DNA of 64,000 bases from G051903925 sp051903925 (GCF_051903925.1 NZ_CP173678.1:744001-808000); one strand, 5' to 3'. Positions 25,200 to 34,378 are shown, counted from the stretch's first letter. Program-made: numbers and translations. Notes: a model not told the origin generated them from the sequence alone.

Positions 25200-26399
25200 A
25201 TGGCGCGCATCGTCACGAAGGACATGGCCAGGAACTGGCGCACCGCGACCCGGCTGGTCCGCGGCGGCACCCGCCGCTCGGACCTGGGCGAGACGTCGGA
25301 GGCGATCTACATGACCTCCGGCTTCCGCTATGACGATGCGGAAACGGCCGAGGCGCGCTTCAAGGGGCAGGCCGAAGGGTTCACCTATTCCCGCCTGGCG
25401 AATCCCACCGCCAGCGTGTTCGAGGACCGCATGGCCCTGCTGGAGGGGGCGGACACCGCCCGTGCCACCGCCAGCGGCATGGCCGCCGTCGCCGCCGCCC
25501 TGCTGTGCCAGGTGCGCGCGGGCGAGCGGGTCGTGGCGGGCCGGGCCCTGTTCGGCTCGTGCCGCTACATCCTGGAGGAGGTGCTGCCCCGCTTCGGCGT
25601 GACGGTGGAGCTGGTCGACCCGACGGATCCCGCCGCCTGGGAGCGCGCCCTGTCGCAGCCCACGCGCTGCGTCTTCCTGGAAAGCCCGGCCAATCCGACG
25701 CTGGAGGTCGTGGACCTGAAGCGGGTGGCCGACCTGGCCCATGCCGTGGGTGCGGTCGTCGTGGTCGACAACGTGTTTGCCACCCCCCTGCTGCAGCATC
25801 CGCTGGAGCTGGGCTGCGATGTCGTCGTCTATTCCGCAACCAAGCACATTGACGGGCAGGGCCGCTGCCTGGGCGGCTGCATCCTGGCGGGACAGGACTT
25901 CCACGACCAGCACCTGAACCAGTACCTGCGCCACACGGGTCCGTCGATGAGCCCGTTCAATGCCTGGGTCCTGGCCAAGGGGCTGGAGACGCTGGAACTG
26001 CGCGTCACCCGGCATTGCGAGAACGCGGCCAAGGTCGCCGACTTCCTGGCGGAGACCAAGGCCGCGGGCCGGGTGCGCTATCCAGGCCGGCCGGACCATC
26101 CGCAATACGACCTGGTCCAGAAGCAGATGGGCGGCGTCGGCGGCTCGGTCGTCACGTTCGAGCTGCCCGGCGGCCAGGCCCGCGCCTTCGAGGTGATGAA
26201 CCGGCTGCAGCTCATCGATATCTCCAACAACTTGGGCGATGCCAAGAGCCTGATCACGCACCCGGCCTCGACCACGCACCAGCGCCTGACGCCGGAGCAG
26301 AAGGTGGAACTGGGCATCGGCGCCGGCATGGTGCGCCTGTCCGTCGGCCTGGAGGATGCGCAGGACATCATCGAGGACCTGGAGCAGGCGCTGCGTTGA
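25200..26399 (+). CDS. metZ: O-succinylhomoserine sulfhydrylase
   Basis: A 399-residue PLP enzyme of the Cys/Met metabolism family that makes homocysteine from O-succinylhomoserine and sulfide. ATG 25200 is preferred because GGAGG lies 5 nt upstream; ATG 25188 adds four residues. Motifs are FTYSRLANPT, the glycine-rich ATASGMAAVAAAL, FLESPANPTLEV, VVVVDNVFATP, and the PLP lysine in YSATKHIDGQGR. The C-terminal LITHPASTTHQRL is typical. Control by the SAM-II riboswitch just upstream supports the methionine-pathway assignment. Confidence 0.95.
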   Translation: MARIVTKDMARNWRTATRLVRGGTRRSDLGETSEAIYMTSGFRYDDAETAEARFKGQAEGFTYSRLANPTASVFEDRMALLEGADTARATASGMAAVAAALLCQVRAGERVVAGRALFGSCRYILEEVLPRFGVTVELVDPTDPAAWERALSQPTRCVFLESPANPTLEVVDLKRVADLAHAVGAVVVVDNVFATPLLQHPLELGCDVVVYSATKHIDGQGRCLGGCILAGQDFHDQHLNQYLRHTGPSMSPFNAWVLAKGLETLELRVTRHCENAAKVADFLAETKAAGRVRYPGRPDHPQYDLVQKQMGGVGGSVVTFELPGGQARAFEVMNRLQLIDISNNLGDAKSLITHPASTTHQRLTPEQKVELGIGAGMVRLSVGLEDAQDIIEDLEQALR

Positions 26400-26555
26400 T
26401 CCGGGCGCCGGTCCCGCCCGTAAGGATGTCGGGGCTACGTTGCCTGGACATCCGGGCGGGCCGGTCCGATAGTCAGGCAACGACATCCATCCTGGCCACC
26501 ATGTCCAGGCCAGGGTTCATCATGGGGGGCTGGGGCTCGCCCCAGGCATTGGCGC

Positions 26556-26948
26556 ATGTACACGAAGACGACACGATCGATCGGCGTGACCGTTCGCCCT
26601 CTCTACCTCGACGATCAGTCTTCGCCTGAGGAGAACTATTATGTCTGGGCCTATCGGGTGACGATCGCCAACACAGGCAACGAGACGGTGCAGCTGCGCG
26701 ACCGCTATTGGCGCATCACGGACAGCTTTGGCCGCGTGCAGGAAGTCCGCGGTCCCGGCGTCGTCGGCGAGCAGCCCGTCCTGAAGCCGGGCGAGACATT
26801 CGAATATACCAGCGGGACCCCGCTGACGACGCCATCGGGGATCATGGTCGGCACCTATCGCATGGTCACGAATGACGGCGAGAGCTTCGACGTGGCGATC
26901 CCCGCGTTCTCCCTGGACAGCCCGCATCAGGCGGTCCGCCTGAACTAG
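26556..26948 (+). CDS. apaG: ApaG protein (CO2+/MG2+ efflux-associated, FN3-like fold)
   Basis: 130 residues, the standard length. The whole sequence matches ApaG: YVWAYRVTIANTGNETVQLRDRYWRITD, then GPGVVGEQPVLKPGETFEYTSG-type strands (GEQPVLKPGE) and the C-terminal FSLDSPHQAVRLN. The biochemical role of ApaG is still unclear; structurally it is an immunoglobulin/fibronectin-like beta-sandwich. The 156 bases before it contain no recognisable gene or signal. Confidence 0.95.
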   Translation: MYTKTTRSIGVTVRPLYLDDQSSPEENYYVWAYRVTIANTGNETVQLRDRYWRITDSFGRVQEVRGPGVVGEQPVLKPGETFEYTSGTPLTTPSGIMVGTYRMVTNDGESFDVAIPAFSLDSPHQAVRLN

Positions 26949-27067
26949 CGGTCGTCCGACGCGCGCAAGACCCCTTCATCGGGATCGCCGATCCCTTACC
27001 CATTCCTTCAAACGGGGCGGCTCGCCGCGGCACAAGACCCCGGCCGGCGGGCCGACGCACCCAGGAT

Positions 27068-27706
27068 ATGACCGCCATGCCCGACAATGACGCCCTGGCC
27101 CTGGAGCCCGCAGCCCAGCCCCGCCCGACGCGCGAGGAGGCCGAGGCCGCGATCCGCACCCTGCTGCGCTGGGCCGGTGACGATCCCACGCGTGAGGGCC
27201 TGATCGACACCCCGTCCCGCGTCGCCCGCTCCTACGAGGAGTTCTTCGCGGGCTACCACGCCGACCCGGTCGAGCTGCTGCAGCGGACGTTCGAGGAGGT
27301 GGAGGGCTATGACGAGATGATCGTGCTGCGCGACATCCGTTTCGAGAGCCATTGCGAGCACCACATGGTGCCGATCATCGGCAAGGCGCATGTCGGCTAC
27401 CTGCCCTCGAACCGCGTCGTCGGCATTTCGAAGCTGGCGCGGGTGATCGACGCCTATTCCCGGCGCTTCCAGGTGCAGGAGAAGCTGACGGCGCAGATCG
27501 CCAACTGCATCGCCGAAGTCCTGCGCCCGCGAGGCGTCGCCGTGGTGATGGAGGCGGCGCACCAGTGCATGACGACCCGCGGCGTGCACAAGCCGGGCGT
27601 GACGATGGTGACCAGCCGCATGCTGGGCGCCTTCCGCAACGACCCGCTAACCCGGCGTGAATTCCTGACGGTGATCGGCAACCCGTCGAGCAGCGTGGGC
27701 GGCTGA
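27068..27706 (+). CDS. folE: GTP cyclohydrolase I
   Basis: A 212-residue homodecameric enzyme converting GTP to dihydroneopterin triphosphate, the first step of folate synthesis. The zinc-binding Cys and His are in FESHCEHHMVPI and AAHQCMTTRGVH; the family stretch VGISKLARVIDAYSRRFQ is intact. An extra 20 or so N-terminal residues rich in Ala/Pro precede the conserved core. Start at ATG 27068; ATG 27077 is an alternative. Confidence 0.96.
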   Translation: MTAMPDNDALALEPAAQPRPTREEAEAAIRTLLRWAGDDPTREGLIDTPSRVARSYEEFFAGYHADPVELLQRTFEEVEGYDEMIVLRDIRFESHCEHHMVPIIGKAHVGYLPSNRVVGISKLARVIDAYSRRFQVQEKLTAQIANCIAEVLRPRGVAVVMEAAHQCMTTRGVHKPGVTMVTSRMLGAFRNDPLTRREFLTVIGNPSSSVGG

Positions 27707-27715
27707 GCCGGACAG

Positions 27716-27745
27716 GGAGCCAGGACCCGGGGAGCCAGGACCCGG
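27716..27745. repeat. Two tandem copies of a 15-bp unit
   Basis: GGAGCCAGGACCCGG occurs twice in direct contact between the ends of folE and the convergent esterase gene. The unit is short and the number of copies probably varies by slippage. No function is apparent. Confidence 0.6.
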
Positions 27746-27787
27746 GGTTCAGGGCGCGGCGGTCCTTGGTGCCGTCACGGCCCTGCT

Positions 27788-29563
27788 TCAGCTTTGGTTC
27801 TGCCAGACGATGATGGGGTCCCAGACCTGGCACTGGTGCTGCTGCCAGAACGTGGCCAGCGGCCGCGTCACCGCCGGCGGCGGGACCAGGGCCTGGACCG
27901 GCTGCGTCGCCGCCGCCTGGGCAGGCCAGGCGGGGACGGCGCGGCCGACATTGGGATCGACCGACTTCACGAAATTGCCCCAGTAGGTGCGCATCATGCG
28001 GGCCTGCTGCTGCTCCACGCTCGACAGGGGCGCGCGGAAGTCGAACAGGAACTGCAGCTCTGCCGCATGGGCCGCGCCGCTGGGAAAGCCATGGCGGTTG
28101 TTGGGCGGCGCGATCGGCGGGCCATCGACCGGGGGCGCGTTGGGATCGTCGAACTCATAGGCGAAGACGCGCGCGAACCCCTTCAGCCGGGCATTGGCCC
28201 AGGCAGCGGTGCAGGCATAGGTCGCATCGGTGAAGATCTGGGACAGGGCCATGTCAGCGCTTGCGGCATTGGCCTGGTAGCGGTTGGGGAAGCGCGCCAG
28301 GGGATAGGCGGCGGCCAGCTGCGCCACGAAGGTCGGGGTGTTCAGCGCGGGCGCGCCGATCGCGTTCAGGAAGATGCCGATGGCCTGGGCATAGGTGCAT
28401 CGTGCGGGGACCCCCGGCACCACGGCGCACAGGGCGTTGGGCGTCTTCATCGCATGGCTGGCCGGCCCGCCCGCCGCCGTGACCGTCGCCGCGCTGCCAA
28501 GCCAGGGAAACAGCAGCGGCTCGAACAGGCGGCCTTCATGCGCGTTGGTGCCGTGCAGGATGGGCACCCGGATGAACTGCCCGGTCTGGAAGGCCGGATC
28601 CAGCGCGCGGGGCAGGATCCGCGTGCCCCATGCCGGCGCGATGCCAAAGGATCCAAAGACCGCCTTCTGCGCCGCCAGGATGGTGGCGACAGGCCGCGCG
28701 CGCAGGCAGGCGACCGCCCCCGGTGCACAGCTGGCAGCCCGGTCGAACGCCGTGGCATAGGTCGCCTGATAGGCCCCGACCGAGCGCAACTGGTGCACCA
28801 TGTAGGCGCCGCTCTGCACGATCGCGGCGCGGAACAGCCCACGGCCCGTGGTCGTGGACACCAGGTGCCCCATGACGCTGAGGCCGCCGGCGGACTCGCC
28901 CCCGATCGTGACCTTGGCCGGGTCACCGCCAAATGCCGCGATGTTGCGCTGGACCCATTGCAGTGCGAACTGCTGGTCCATCAGCCCGTAATTGCCTGAG
29001 TCGCCCTTGCCCTCCAACGCGCTGGCAGCGGCCGCCTTCAACCCCGGACTGGCCAGCCAGCCCAAGGCGCCCAGCCGGTAGTTGAGCGTGACGACAATGA
29101 TACCGTTCTCGGCGACTAGGGCCGAGGGGTCATAGGCGGACCCGCTGCCGCTGACCAGGGCGCCGCCATGGATCCAGACATAGACCGGCAGGCGTGCCGT
29201 GGGCAGGGCGGTCGCCGGGACGTAGACGTTGAGGGACAGGCAATCCTCGGACTGCGCCTGGGGCGGATTGGTCGGGGCCTGCGGGCAGATCGGCCCCCGT
29301 GTCCGCGCGACGACGGTCCCGGCGGGGACGGCCGGCGCGCGTGGCGGCGTCCAGCGCAGGGCGCCGACCGGTGGGGCGGCATAGCGGATGCCCAGATACG
29401 CGTTCACGGCCGCATTGCTGGGGGATGGCACGCCCGTGAAGCGCCCCGTCGTGGTGGCGACCGTCGGCGGCGCCGCCTGGGCCGCACCTGCGCCCGCCAG
29501 GAGCGCCAGGGCAATCAGACCCGACCGCATGCGCCTGCACTTCGGCAGGATCTTGTTGAACAT
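27788..29563 (-). CDS. Exported type-B carboxylesterase
   Basis: A 591-residue alpha/beta-hydrolase of the carboxylesterase/cholinesterase family (PF00135). A signal peptide is present (SGLIALALLAGAGAAQA). Family motifs are YLGIRYAAPPVGALRW, SEDCLSLNVYVP, WIHGGALVSGSG (oxyanion hole), and the nucleophile elbow GGESAGGLS. The length is at the upper end of the family. It would hydrolyse esters in the periplasm or outside the cell; the substrate is unknown. ATG 29563 is used; the frame stays open upstream but without a ribosome site. Confidence 0.9.
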   Translation of the reverse strand: MFNKILPKCRRMRSGLIALALLAGAGAAQAAPPTVATTTGRFTGVPSPSNAAVNAYLGIRYAAPPVGALRWTPPRAPAVPAGTVVARTRGPICPQAPTNPPQAQSEDCLSLNVYVPATALPTARLPVYVWIHGGALVSGSGSAYDPSALVAENGIIVVTLNYRLGALGWLASPGLKAAAASALEGKGDSGNYGLMDQQFALQWVQRNIAAFGGDPAKVTIGGESAGGLSVMGHLVSTTTGRGLFRAAIVQSGAYMVHQLRSVGAYQATYATAFDRAASCAPGAVACLRARPVATILAAQKAVFGSFGIAPAWGTRILPRALDPAFQTGQFIRVPILHGTNAHEGRLFEPLLFPWLGSAATVTAAGGPASHAMKTPNALCAVVPGVPARCTYAQAIGIFLNAIGAPALNTPTFVAQLAAAYPLARFPNRYQANAASADMALSQIFTDATYACTAAWANARLKGFARVFAYEFDDPNAPPVDGPPIAPPNNRHGFPSGAAHAAELQFLFDFRAPLSSVEQQQARMMRTYWGNFVKSVDPNVGRAVPAWPAQAAATQPVQALVPPPAVTRPLATFWQQHQCQVWDPIIVWQNQS

Positions 29564-29664
29564 GTCCTGGACTCTCCCGTACGGCCCCAGGGTACCAGAT
29601 GCACGGGATGTCAGCAGCACCAGCCCGGCGCGGCGCACTGAGCCTGCGGCTTGGGGCAAGCGTC

Positions 29665-30102
29665 CTAGCCCAGGATGCGGAAGACGCCGGTGGCCCTGAG
29701 GACGGCCTTGCCGTCGGCGTAGAGGAAACCGCTGGAATAGGCGACGGAGCGGCCCATACGGTCGACCTGGCCGCGCGCTTCCAGCCACTGACCGACCTTT
29801 GCCGGGGCCAGGTAGTCGAGCCCCAGGTGGATCGTGGCAAAGGTCGCATCAGGATTGGTCGCCTGGATCAGCAGGCGGCCCAGGTGGGTGTCGGCCAGCG
29901 CCGCCATCACGGCGCCATGCGTCTCCCCCCGGCGGTTGGTGTGCCGCTCGTCGATATAGAGGCCGATGCGGTAGTCGGCGCCGGCCCCCGCCTCATAGGC
30001 CGGGCCGATCAGCTGCATGTAGTGCGAGATGCGGCGAAAGACGGTGAAGCCCTGCGGCGGCGGCCGGGCGCCCGCGGCCTCGGCCGCCGCGATCTCGCTC
30101 AC
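29665..30102 (-). CDS. PaaI/YigI-type hotdog thioesterase in the hslVU operon
   Basis: A 145-residue single-hotdog protein. Residues about 53-75 give RRGETHGAVMAALADTHLG, the active-site loop and long helix, followed by FATIHLGLDYLAPAKVGQWL. Acyl-CoA hydrolysis is the family activity; the substrate is unknown. Its ATG overlaps the TGA of hslU by 4 bp, so it is the third translationally coupled gene of the hslVU operon, an arrangement whose meaning is not obvious. Confidence 0.85.
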   Translation of the reverse strand: MSEIAAAEAAGARPPPQGFTVFRRISHYMQLIGPAYEAGAGADYRIGLYIDERHTNRRGETHGAVMAALADTHLGRLLIQATNPDATFATIHLGLDYLAPAKVGQWLEARGQVDRMGRSVAYSSGFLYADGKAVLRATGVFRILG

Positions 30103-31409
30103 AGGATGAACTTCGACAGGTCGGTATTGGCGGCCAGCGCCGCCACATGCGCCTGGACATAGGCGGCGTCGATCGTGACGGTCGAGCCCGGCTGGTCGCT
30201 GGCCGTGAAGCTGACCTCGTCCAGCACCCGCTCCAGCACGGTGTGCAGGCGCCGCGCGCCGATGTTCTCCACGCTGCCGTTCACCTCTGCCGCGATGGTG
30301 GCCAGCGCGTCGATGCCGTCGTCGGTGAAGTCCAGCGTCACGTTCTCCGTCCCCATCAGGGCGACGTACTGGCGGATCAGGCTGTTTTCCGGCTCGGTCA
30401 GGATGCGGCGGAAATCGGCGCGGGAGAGCGCCTGAAGCTCGACCCGGATCGGCAGGCGGCCCTGAAGCTCCGGCAGCAGGTCCGACGGCTTGGCCAGGTG
30501 GAAGGCACCGCTGGCGATGAACAGGATGTGGTCGGTCTTGACCGTGCCGTGCTTGGTGGCGACCGTCGTCCCCTCGATCAGGGGCAGCAGGTCGCGCTGC
30601 ACGCCTTCGCGGCTGACGTCCGCCCCCTGGCGCTCGGAGCGGGCGCAGATCTTGTCGATCTCGTCGATGAAGACGATGCCCGAATTCTCGGTGACGCTGA
30701 TCGCCTCCTTCACCAGCACATCCTGGTCCAGCAGCTTGTCGCTTTCCTCGGCCAGCAGGACGGCGTGGCTGTCGCGGACATTCAGCTTCTTGCGCTTGGT
30801 CCGGTTGCCGAACGCCTTGCCGAAGATGTCGCCCAGGTTGACGACACCCATGGAGGCGCCGGGCATGCCGGGAATGTCCAGGCCCGGCATCTGCATCGCC
30901 GAATTGTCGGCAACGTTCAGCTCGATCTCCTTGTCGTCCAGTTCGCCATTGCGCAGGCGGGCGCGGAATTTCTCGCGCGTGTCCTTGCTGGCGCCCTCGC
31001 CGACCAGGGCGTCGAGCACCCGGTTCTCGGCCGCCAGTTCGGCCCGCGCCGTCACCTCCTTGCGCTTCTTCTCGCGCACCAGGGTGATCGCCACCTCCAC
31101 CAGGTCGCGGACGATCTGCTCGACGTCGCGGCCGACATAGCCGACCTCGGTGAACTTCGTCGCCTCCACCTTCAGGAAGGGGGCACCGGCCAGCTTTGCC
31201 AGCCGGCGGGAGATTTCCGTCTTGCCGACCCCCGTGGGGCCGATCATCAGGATGTTCTTGGGCTGAACCTCGTCCCGCAGTTCGGGGCTCAGCTGCTGGC
31301 GGCGCCAGCGGTTGCGGAGCGCTATGGCGACGGCACGCTTGGCATCGTGCTGGCCGACAATGTGGCGGTCGAGTTCGGAGACGATCTCGCGCGGGGAAAA
31401 GTCGGTCAT
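30099..31409 (-). CDS. hslU: ATP-dependent protease ATPase subunit HslU
   Basis: A 436-residue AAA+ unfoldase that feeds substrates into HslV. Walker A GPTGVGKT is at 57-64, followed by the pore motif GYVGRDVEQIVRDL. Walker B is IVFIDEIDKIC, and sensor regions include ELQGRLPIRVEL. The I-domain between them has the usual length. The C-terminus ends in DLSKFIL, the tail that activates HslV. Its ATG overlaps the hslV stop by 4 bp. Confidence 0.97.
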   Translation of the reverse strand: MTDFSPREIVSELDRHIVGQHDAKRAVAIALRNRWRRQQLSPELRDEVQPKNILMIGPTGVGKTEISRRLAKLAGAPFLKVEATKFTEVGYVGRDVEQIVRDLVEVAITLVREKKRKEVTARAELAAENRVLDALVGEGASKDTREKFRARLRNGELDDKEIELNVADNSAMQMPGLDIPGMPGASMGVVNLGDIFGKAFGNRTKRKKLNVRDSHAVLLAEESDKLLDQDVLVKEAISVTENSGIVFIDEIDKICARSERQGADVSREGVQRDLLPLIEGTTVATKHGTVKTDHILFIASGAFHLAKPSDLLPELQGRLPIRVELQALSRADFRRILTEPENSLIRQYVALMGTENVTLDFTDDGIDALATIAAEVNGSVENIGARRLHTVLERVLDEVSFTASDQPGSTVTIDAAYVQAHVAALAANTDLSKFIL

Positions 31410-31954
31410 TCCTGGATCGTCTCGATGGTCAGGCGTTCGTTGGTATAGACGCAGATGTCGGCGGCGATCTTCATCGCGCGCCTGGCGATCTCCTCCGCGT
31501 CCAGGTCGAACTGGACCAGCGCGCGGGCGGCGGCCAGCGCGTAGGAGCCGCCGGAGCCGATGCCGATCAGGCCGTCGTCCGGCTCCAGCACGTCGCCATT
31601 GCCGGTCATGATCAGGGCCGCCGACTTGTCCGCCACCGCCATCATCGCCTCAAGCCGGCGGAGATAGCGGTCCGAGCGCCAGTCCTTGGCCAGCTCGACA
31701 CAGGCCCGGGCCAGCTGGCCCGGGTGGCGCTCCAGCTTGGCTTCCAGCCGCTCGAACAGGGTGAAGGCATCGGCCGTGGCCCCGGCAAAGCCGACGATCA
31801 CGTTGCCGTCGCCGATGCGCCGCACCTTGCGGGCGGATGCCTTCATGACCGTCTGGCCCAGGCTGACCTGGCCGTCGCCGGCGATGACCGTCCGGCCGTT
31901 ACGGCGCACGCACAGGATCGTCGTGCCGTGCATGGTGGGGGCGCCGTCGCTCAA
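31406..31954 (-). CDS. hslV: ATP-dependent protease peptidase subunit HslV
   Basis: A 182-residue proteasome-like threonine peptidase. The mature protein begins with the catalytic Thr of TTILCVRRNGRTVIAGDGQ after removal of the leader ending in MHG. TTG 31954 has GGAG 8 nt upstream; ATG 31933 is the alternative, and both give the same mature enzyme. The Ser and Gly of GDGQVSLGQT and the segment IGSGGSYALAAARAL are conserved. First gene of the hslV-hslU-thioesterase operon. Confidence 0.97.
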   Translation of the reverse strand: MSDGAPTMHGTTILCVRRNGRTVIAGDGQVSLGQTVMKASARKVRRIGDGNVIVGFAGATADAFTLFERLEAKLERHPGQLARACVELAKDWRSDRYLRRLEAMMAVADKSAALIMTGNGDVLEPDDGLIGIGSGGSYALAAARALVQFDLDAEEIARRAMKIAADICVYTNERLTIETIQE

Positions 31955-32053
31955 GGCCGGGCTCCGCGAAATGGAATTTGGGGCATGTCGGGACCATGTG
32001 GCGATCCCGCCCCCGCGATCAAGCCCTTCTTCCCCCGGCGCACGCGCGGGACG

Positions 32054-33433
32054 CTATTCCGGGCGGCCGGGAACGATCGCGCGGCGCACCCAGGCGCGCG
32101 GTGCCGCATCGTCCAGGGCCAGGCCCCGGTCGCCTTCGGGCCGGATGCCCAGGTCACGCCAGAGCGCGGTCAGGTCGACGGGGCTGCCGCGGGTCACGTG
32201 CCCGGCGACCAGGCGCGCGAATGTGTCTCCGTTCGTGATGCCATCGCACAGGGGCACGACCGGGCCGAAGGGGATGCGGGCCGACGCATCGCCAATGCGG
32301 CGCGACAGGGCGCGCACGCAGTCCTCGGCCCCGACGCGGCCGCCGCTGCGCTCCCGCAGCTCCAGGTCGGCCAGGAGCCAGAACAGGGCACCACCCCAAT
32401 AGGTCGCTGCATGGTCGCCGCCGTCCAGCCCGCTGCCGGTCATGGCGGGCAGGCCACGGGGCATGTTCTCCACCCATTCGCGCCAGACGGATGCCTCGGA
32501 CCGCAGGCCGGCGCGGGCCCGAGCGATGGGCTCGAAATAGACGGCAGCCCCTTCCATCAGCCAGTCGGCGAAGATGTACGGCATCCCGGCGTGGATCAGT
32601 TCGTGCACCAGGACCCAATCGTCGTTGAGGCCCTCGACCGTGCTGCGATTGCCGACCGCGATCGCCACGCTGACGCCCCCCGCCCCCATCGTGCGGCCGA
32701 AACCGACGCCGGCGCGCCCGCTGCGCGGCATCACCGCCAGCAGCATGGCGGGCGGGGGAAACCCGCCATAGAAGTCGCCCACCGCCTGGGCCTGGCGGGC
32801 GATCCAGGCCAGCAGGCGCGGACGCGGCAAGCCGAAATCCCCGTCCAGCAGCGCGACGTCGATCGTGGCCTCGGCCCCGTCACGGCCCGGCAGGGCCACG
32901 GCGTGGCGCGCGATCCGGCCAAAGGCGCTGTAGCCCATCGCCCAGACCGCACCGGCCAGGATCACGCGCCGCCCGTCCTCCACGGACAGGGCGCTGGCAA
33001 AGTCCAGGCCTGGGGCGGGGGTCACGGCGATCGACAGGGACAGGTCCCGCGGCGCTTGCGGCTGCATCAGCCACGAACTGCCGACGGCCAGCACCGATTG
33101 CCCCAGGGCACGCGCGGTATCGCTGCTGTCCTCTGCCCGGCCATAGGCCAGCAGGTCGAGGCGGTAGCGCAGCCCCGTGCCGCCCCCCGGTGCTGACGGC
33201 AGGACGATCCTGCTGCGGGTGGTCAGCGGCGTACCCGTCAGGTCCGTGACCACCAGGAAGGGCAGCATGGACGCGTCCAGGAAGCGGCCGGCCGTCACCT
33301 CGGCCGGGCAGTGCACCGCCATGACCAGGACCAGCGCCTCGTCCAGCGTGCCGTCATAGCGACAGGCAGCGGCCTGCGCGCGGCCTGGGCCAGACAGCAG
33401 GGCAAGGAGAGCCAAGGCCAGGACGGTGCGCAT
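32054..33433 (-). CDS. Exported metallopeptidase-like protein (M1/M61-like, HELIH motif)
   Basis: A 459-residue protein with a signal peptide (TVLALALLALLSGPGRAQA). ATG 33433 is chosen because GGAGGG lies 7 nt upstream. The N-terminal 220 or so residues look like a beta-rich domain; the second half has VHELIHAGMPY followed 12 residues later by the Glu of WLMEGAAVYFEP. This resembles the HExxH...E zinc site of M1/M61 gluzincins, but the spacer between His and Glu is shorter than the 18 residues typical of M1. Peptidase activity is therefore likely but unproven. It stands alone, divergent from an SDR gene. Confidence 0.75.
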   Translation of the reverse strand: MRTVLALALLALLSGPGRAQAAACRYDGTLDEALVLVMAVHCPAEVTAGRFLDASMLPFLVVTDLTGTPLTTRSRIVLPSAPGGGTGLRYRLDLLAYGRAEDSSDTARALGQSVLAVGSSWLMQPQAPRDLSLSIAVTPAPGLDFASALSVEDGRRVILAGAVWAMGYSAFGRIARHAVALPGRDGAEATIDVALLDGDFGLPRPRLLAWIARQAQAVGDFYGGFPPPAMLLAVMPRSGRAGVGFGRTMGAGGVSVAIAVGNRSTVEGLNDDWVLVHELIHAGMPYIFADWLMEGAAVYFEPIARARAGLRSEASVWREWVENMPRGLPAMTGSGLDGGDHAATYWGGALFWLLADLELRERSGGRVGAEDCVRALSRRIGDASARIPFGPVVPLCDGITNGDTFARLVAGHVTRGSPVDLTALWRDLGIRPEGDRGLALDDAAPRAWVRRAIVPGRPE

Positions 33434-33503
33434 TGCTTGGCCCTCCATCGGCCCGCGCTATGCTGGCGGACCAAGAACCAGGATAACCAGGGGAGGAGCA
33501 TTC

Positions 33504-34238
33504 ATGGGCCAGCTTGATGGACGGGTCGCGATCGTCACGGGAGCCGCGCGCGGCCAGGGAGAGGCAGAGGCCAGGCTCTTCGCGAAGGCGGGCGCGCGCG
33601 TCGTCCTGACCGACCTGGAGGCGGAGCGGGGCGCGGAGGTCGCGGCCTCCATCGGCCCGAACGCCCTCTTCGTAAGCCATGACGTGGGCTGGGAAGCGGG
33701 CTGGGCGCATGTGGTGGAGCGAACGCTGGACGCGTTCGGGCGCATCGACATCCTGGTCAACAATGCCGGGATCTACCGCGTCGGCCGCCTGGAAGACACG
33801 ACCGTCGAGACGATGGAGGCGCTGCTCCGCGTCAACCAGATGGGCGTCTTCCTGGGCATGAAGGCGGTCGTGCCGGCGATGAAGGCGCAAGGCGGCGGGG
33901 CGATCCTGAACATCGCCTCCGTCGCCGGCACCCAGGCCACGCCCATGATGTTCGGCTATGGCGCCACCAAATGGGCGGTGCGCGGCATGACGTTGAGTGC
34001 CGCCGCCGACCTGGCCCGCCATCAGATCCGCGTCAACGCGATCCTGCCCGGCGTCATCGACACGAAGATGCTGGAGGCGAACGACGACCGGCTCAACGCC
34101 GCCGTGCTGAAGTCGACGCCTCTGCGCCGCATGGGCACGCCGGAGGAGATCGCCGAAGCCGCGCTCTACCTTTGCTCCCCCGCCGCCAGCTTCGTCACCG
34201 GCGCCGAGCTCCTGGTCGACGGCGGACTGGCGCTGTAG
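33504..34238 (+). CDS. SDR-family oxidoreductase
   Basis: A 244-residue classical short-chain dehydrogenase. ATG 33504 has GGGGAGGAG upstream. The cofactor motif is TGAARGQGEAEA (residues about 12-23), the structural NNAG is in ILVNNAGIYRVG, the catalytic Ser is in LNIASVAG, and the YxxxK pair is YGATK. The C-terminus ends with FVTGAELLVDGGLAL. NAD(H) preference is suggested by the Asp in VVLTDLEA. The substrate is unknown; the nearest type by eye is 3-alpha-(or 20-beta)-hydroxysteroid dehydrogenase-like. Confidence 0.88.
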   Translation: MGQLDGRVAIVTGAARGQGEAEARLFAKAGARVVLTDLEAERGAEVAASIGPNALFVSHDVGWEAGWAHVVERTLDAFGRIDILVNNAGIYRVGRLEDTTVETMEALLRVNQMGVFLGMKAVVPAMKAQGGGAILNIASVAGTQATPMMFGYGATKWAVRGMTLSAAADLARHQIRVNAILPGVIDTKMLEANDDRLNAAVLKSTPLRRMGTPEEIAEAALYLCSPAASFVTGAELLVDGGLAL

Positions 34239-34264
34239 CGGCGGAGGCGCGGTGCGTTGGGGAT

Positions 34265-34378
34265 CATGCTTCGAGACGAGCCCTGCGGGCTCTCTTCAGC
34301 ATGACGCCGTTGTTATGATTGGACAATTCCAAGGGGCGTCATCCTGAGGAGCGCGCATTGCGCGCGTCTCGAAGGATG
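34265..34378. repeat. Palindromic dispersed repeat, copy 1
   Basis: A 114-bp element bounded by CATGCTTCGAGACG on the left and CGTCTCGAAGGATG on the right. Each half carries its own hairpin: GAGCCC-TGC-GGGCTC at 34278-34292 and GCGCGC-ATT-GCGCGC at 34351-34365, flanked by TTCAGCATGACG and CGTCATCCTGAGGAG. Copy 2 at 50356-50472 has the same frame but different stem sequences. It resembles REP/BIME elements and fills most of the gap between the SDR and MFS genes. Confidence 0.85.
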
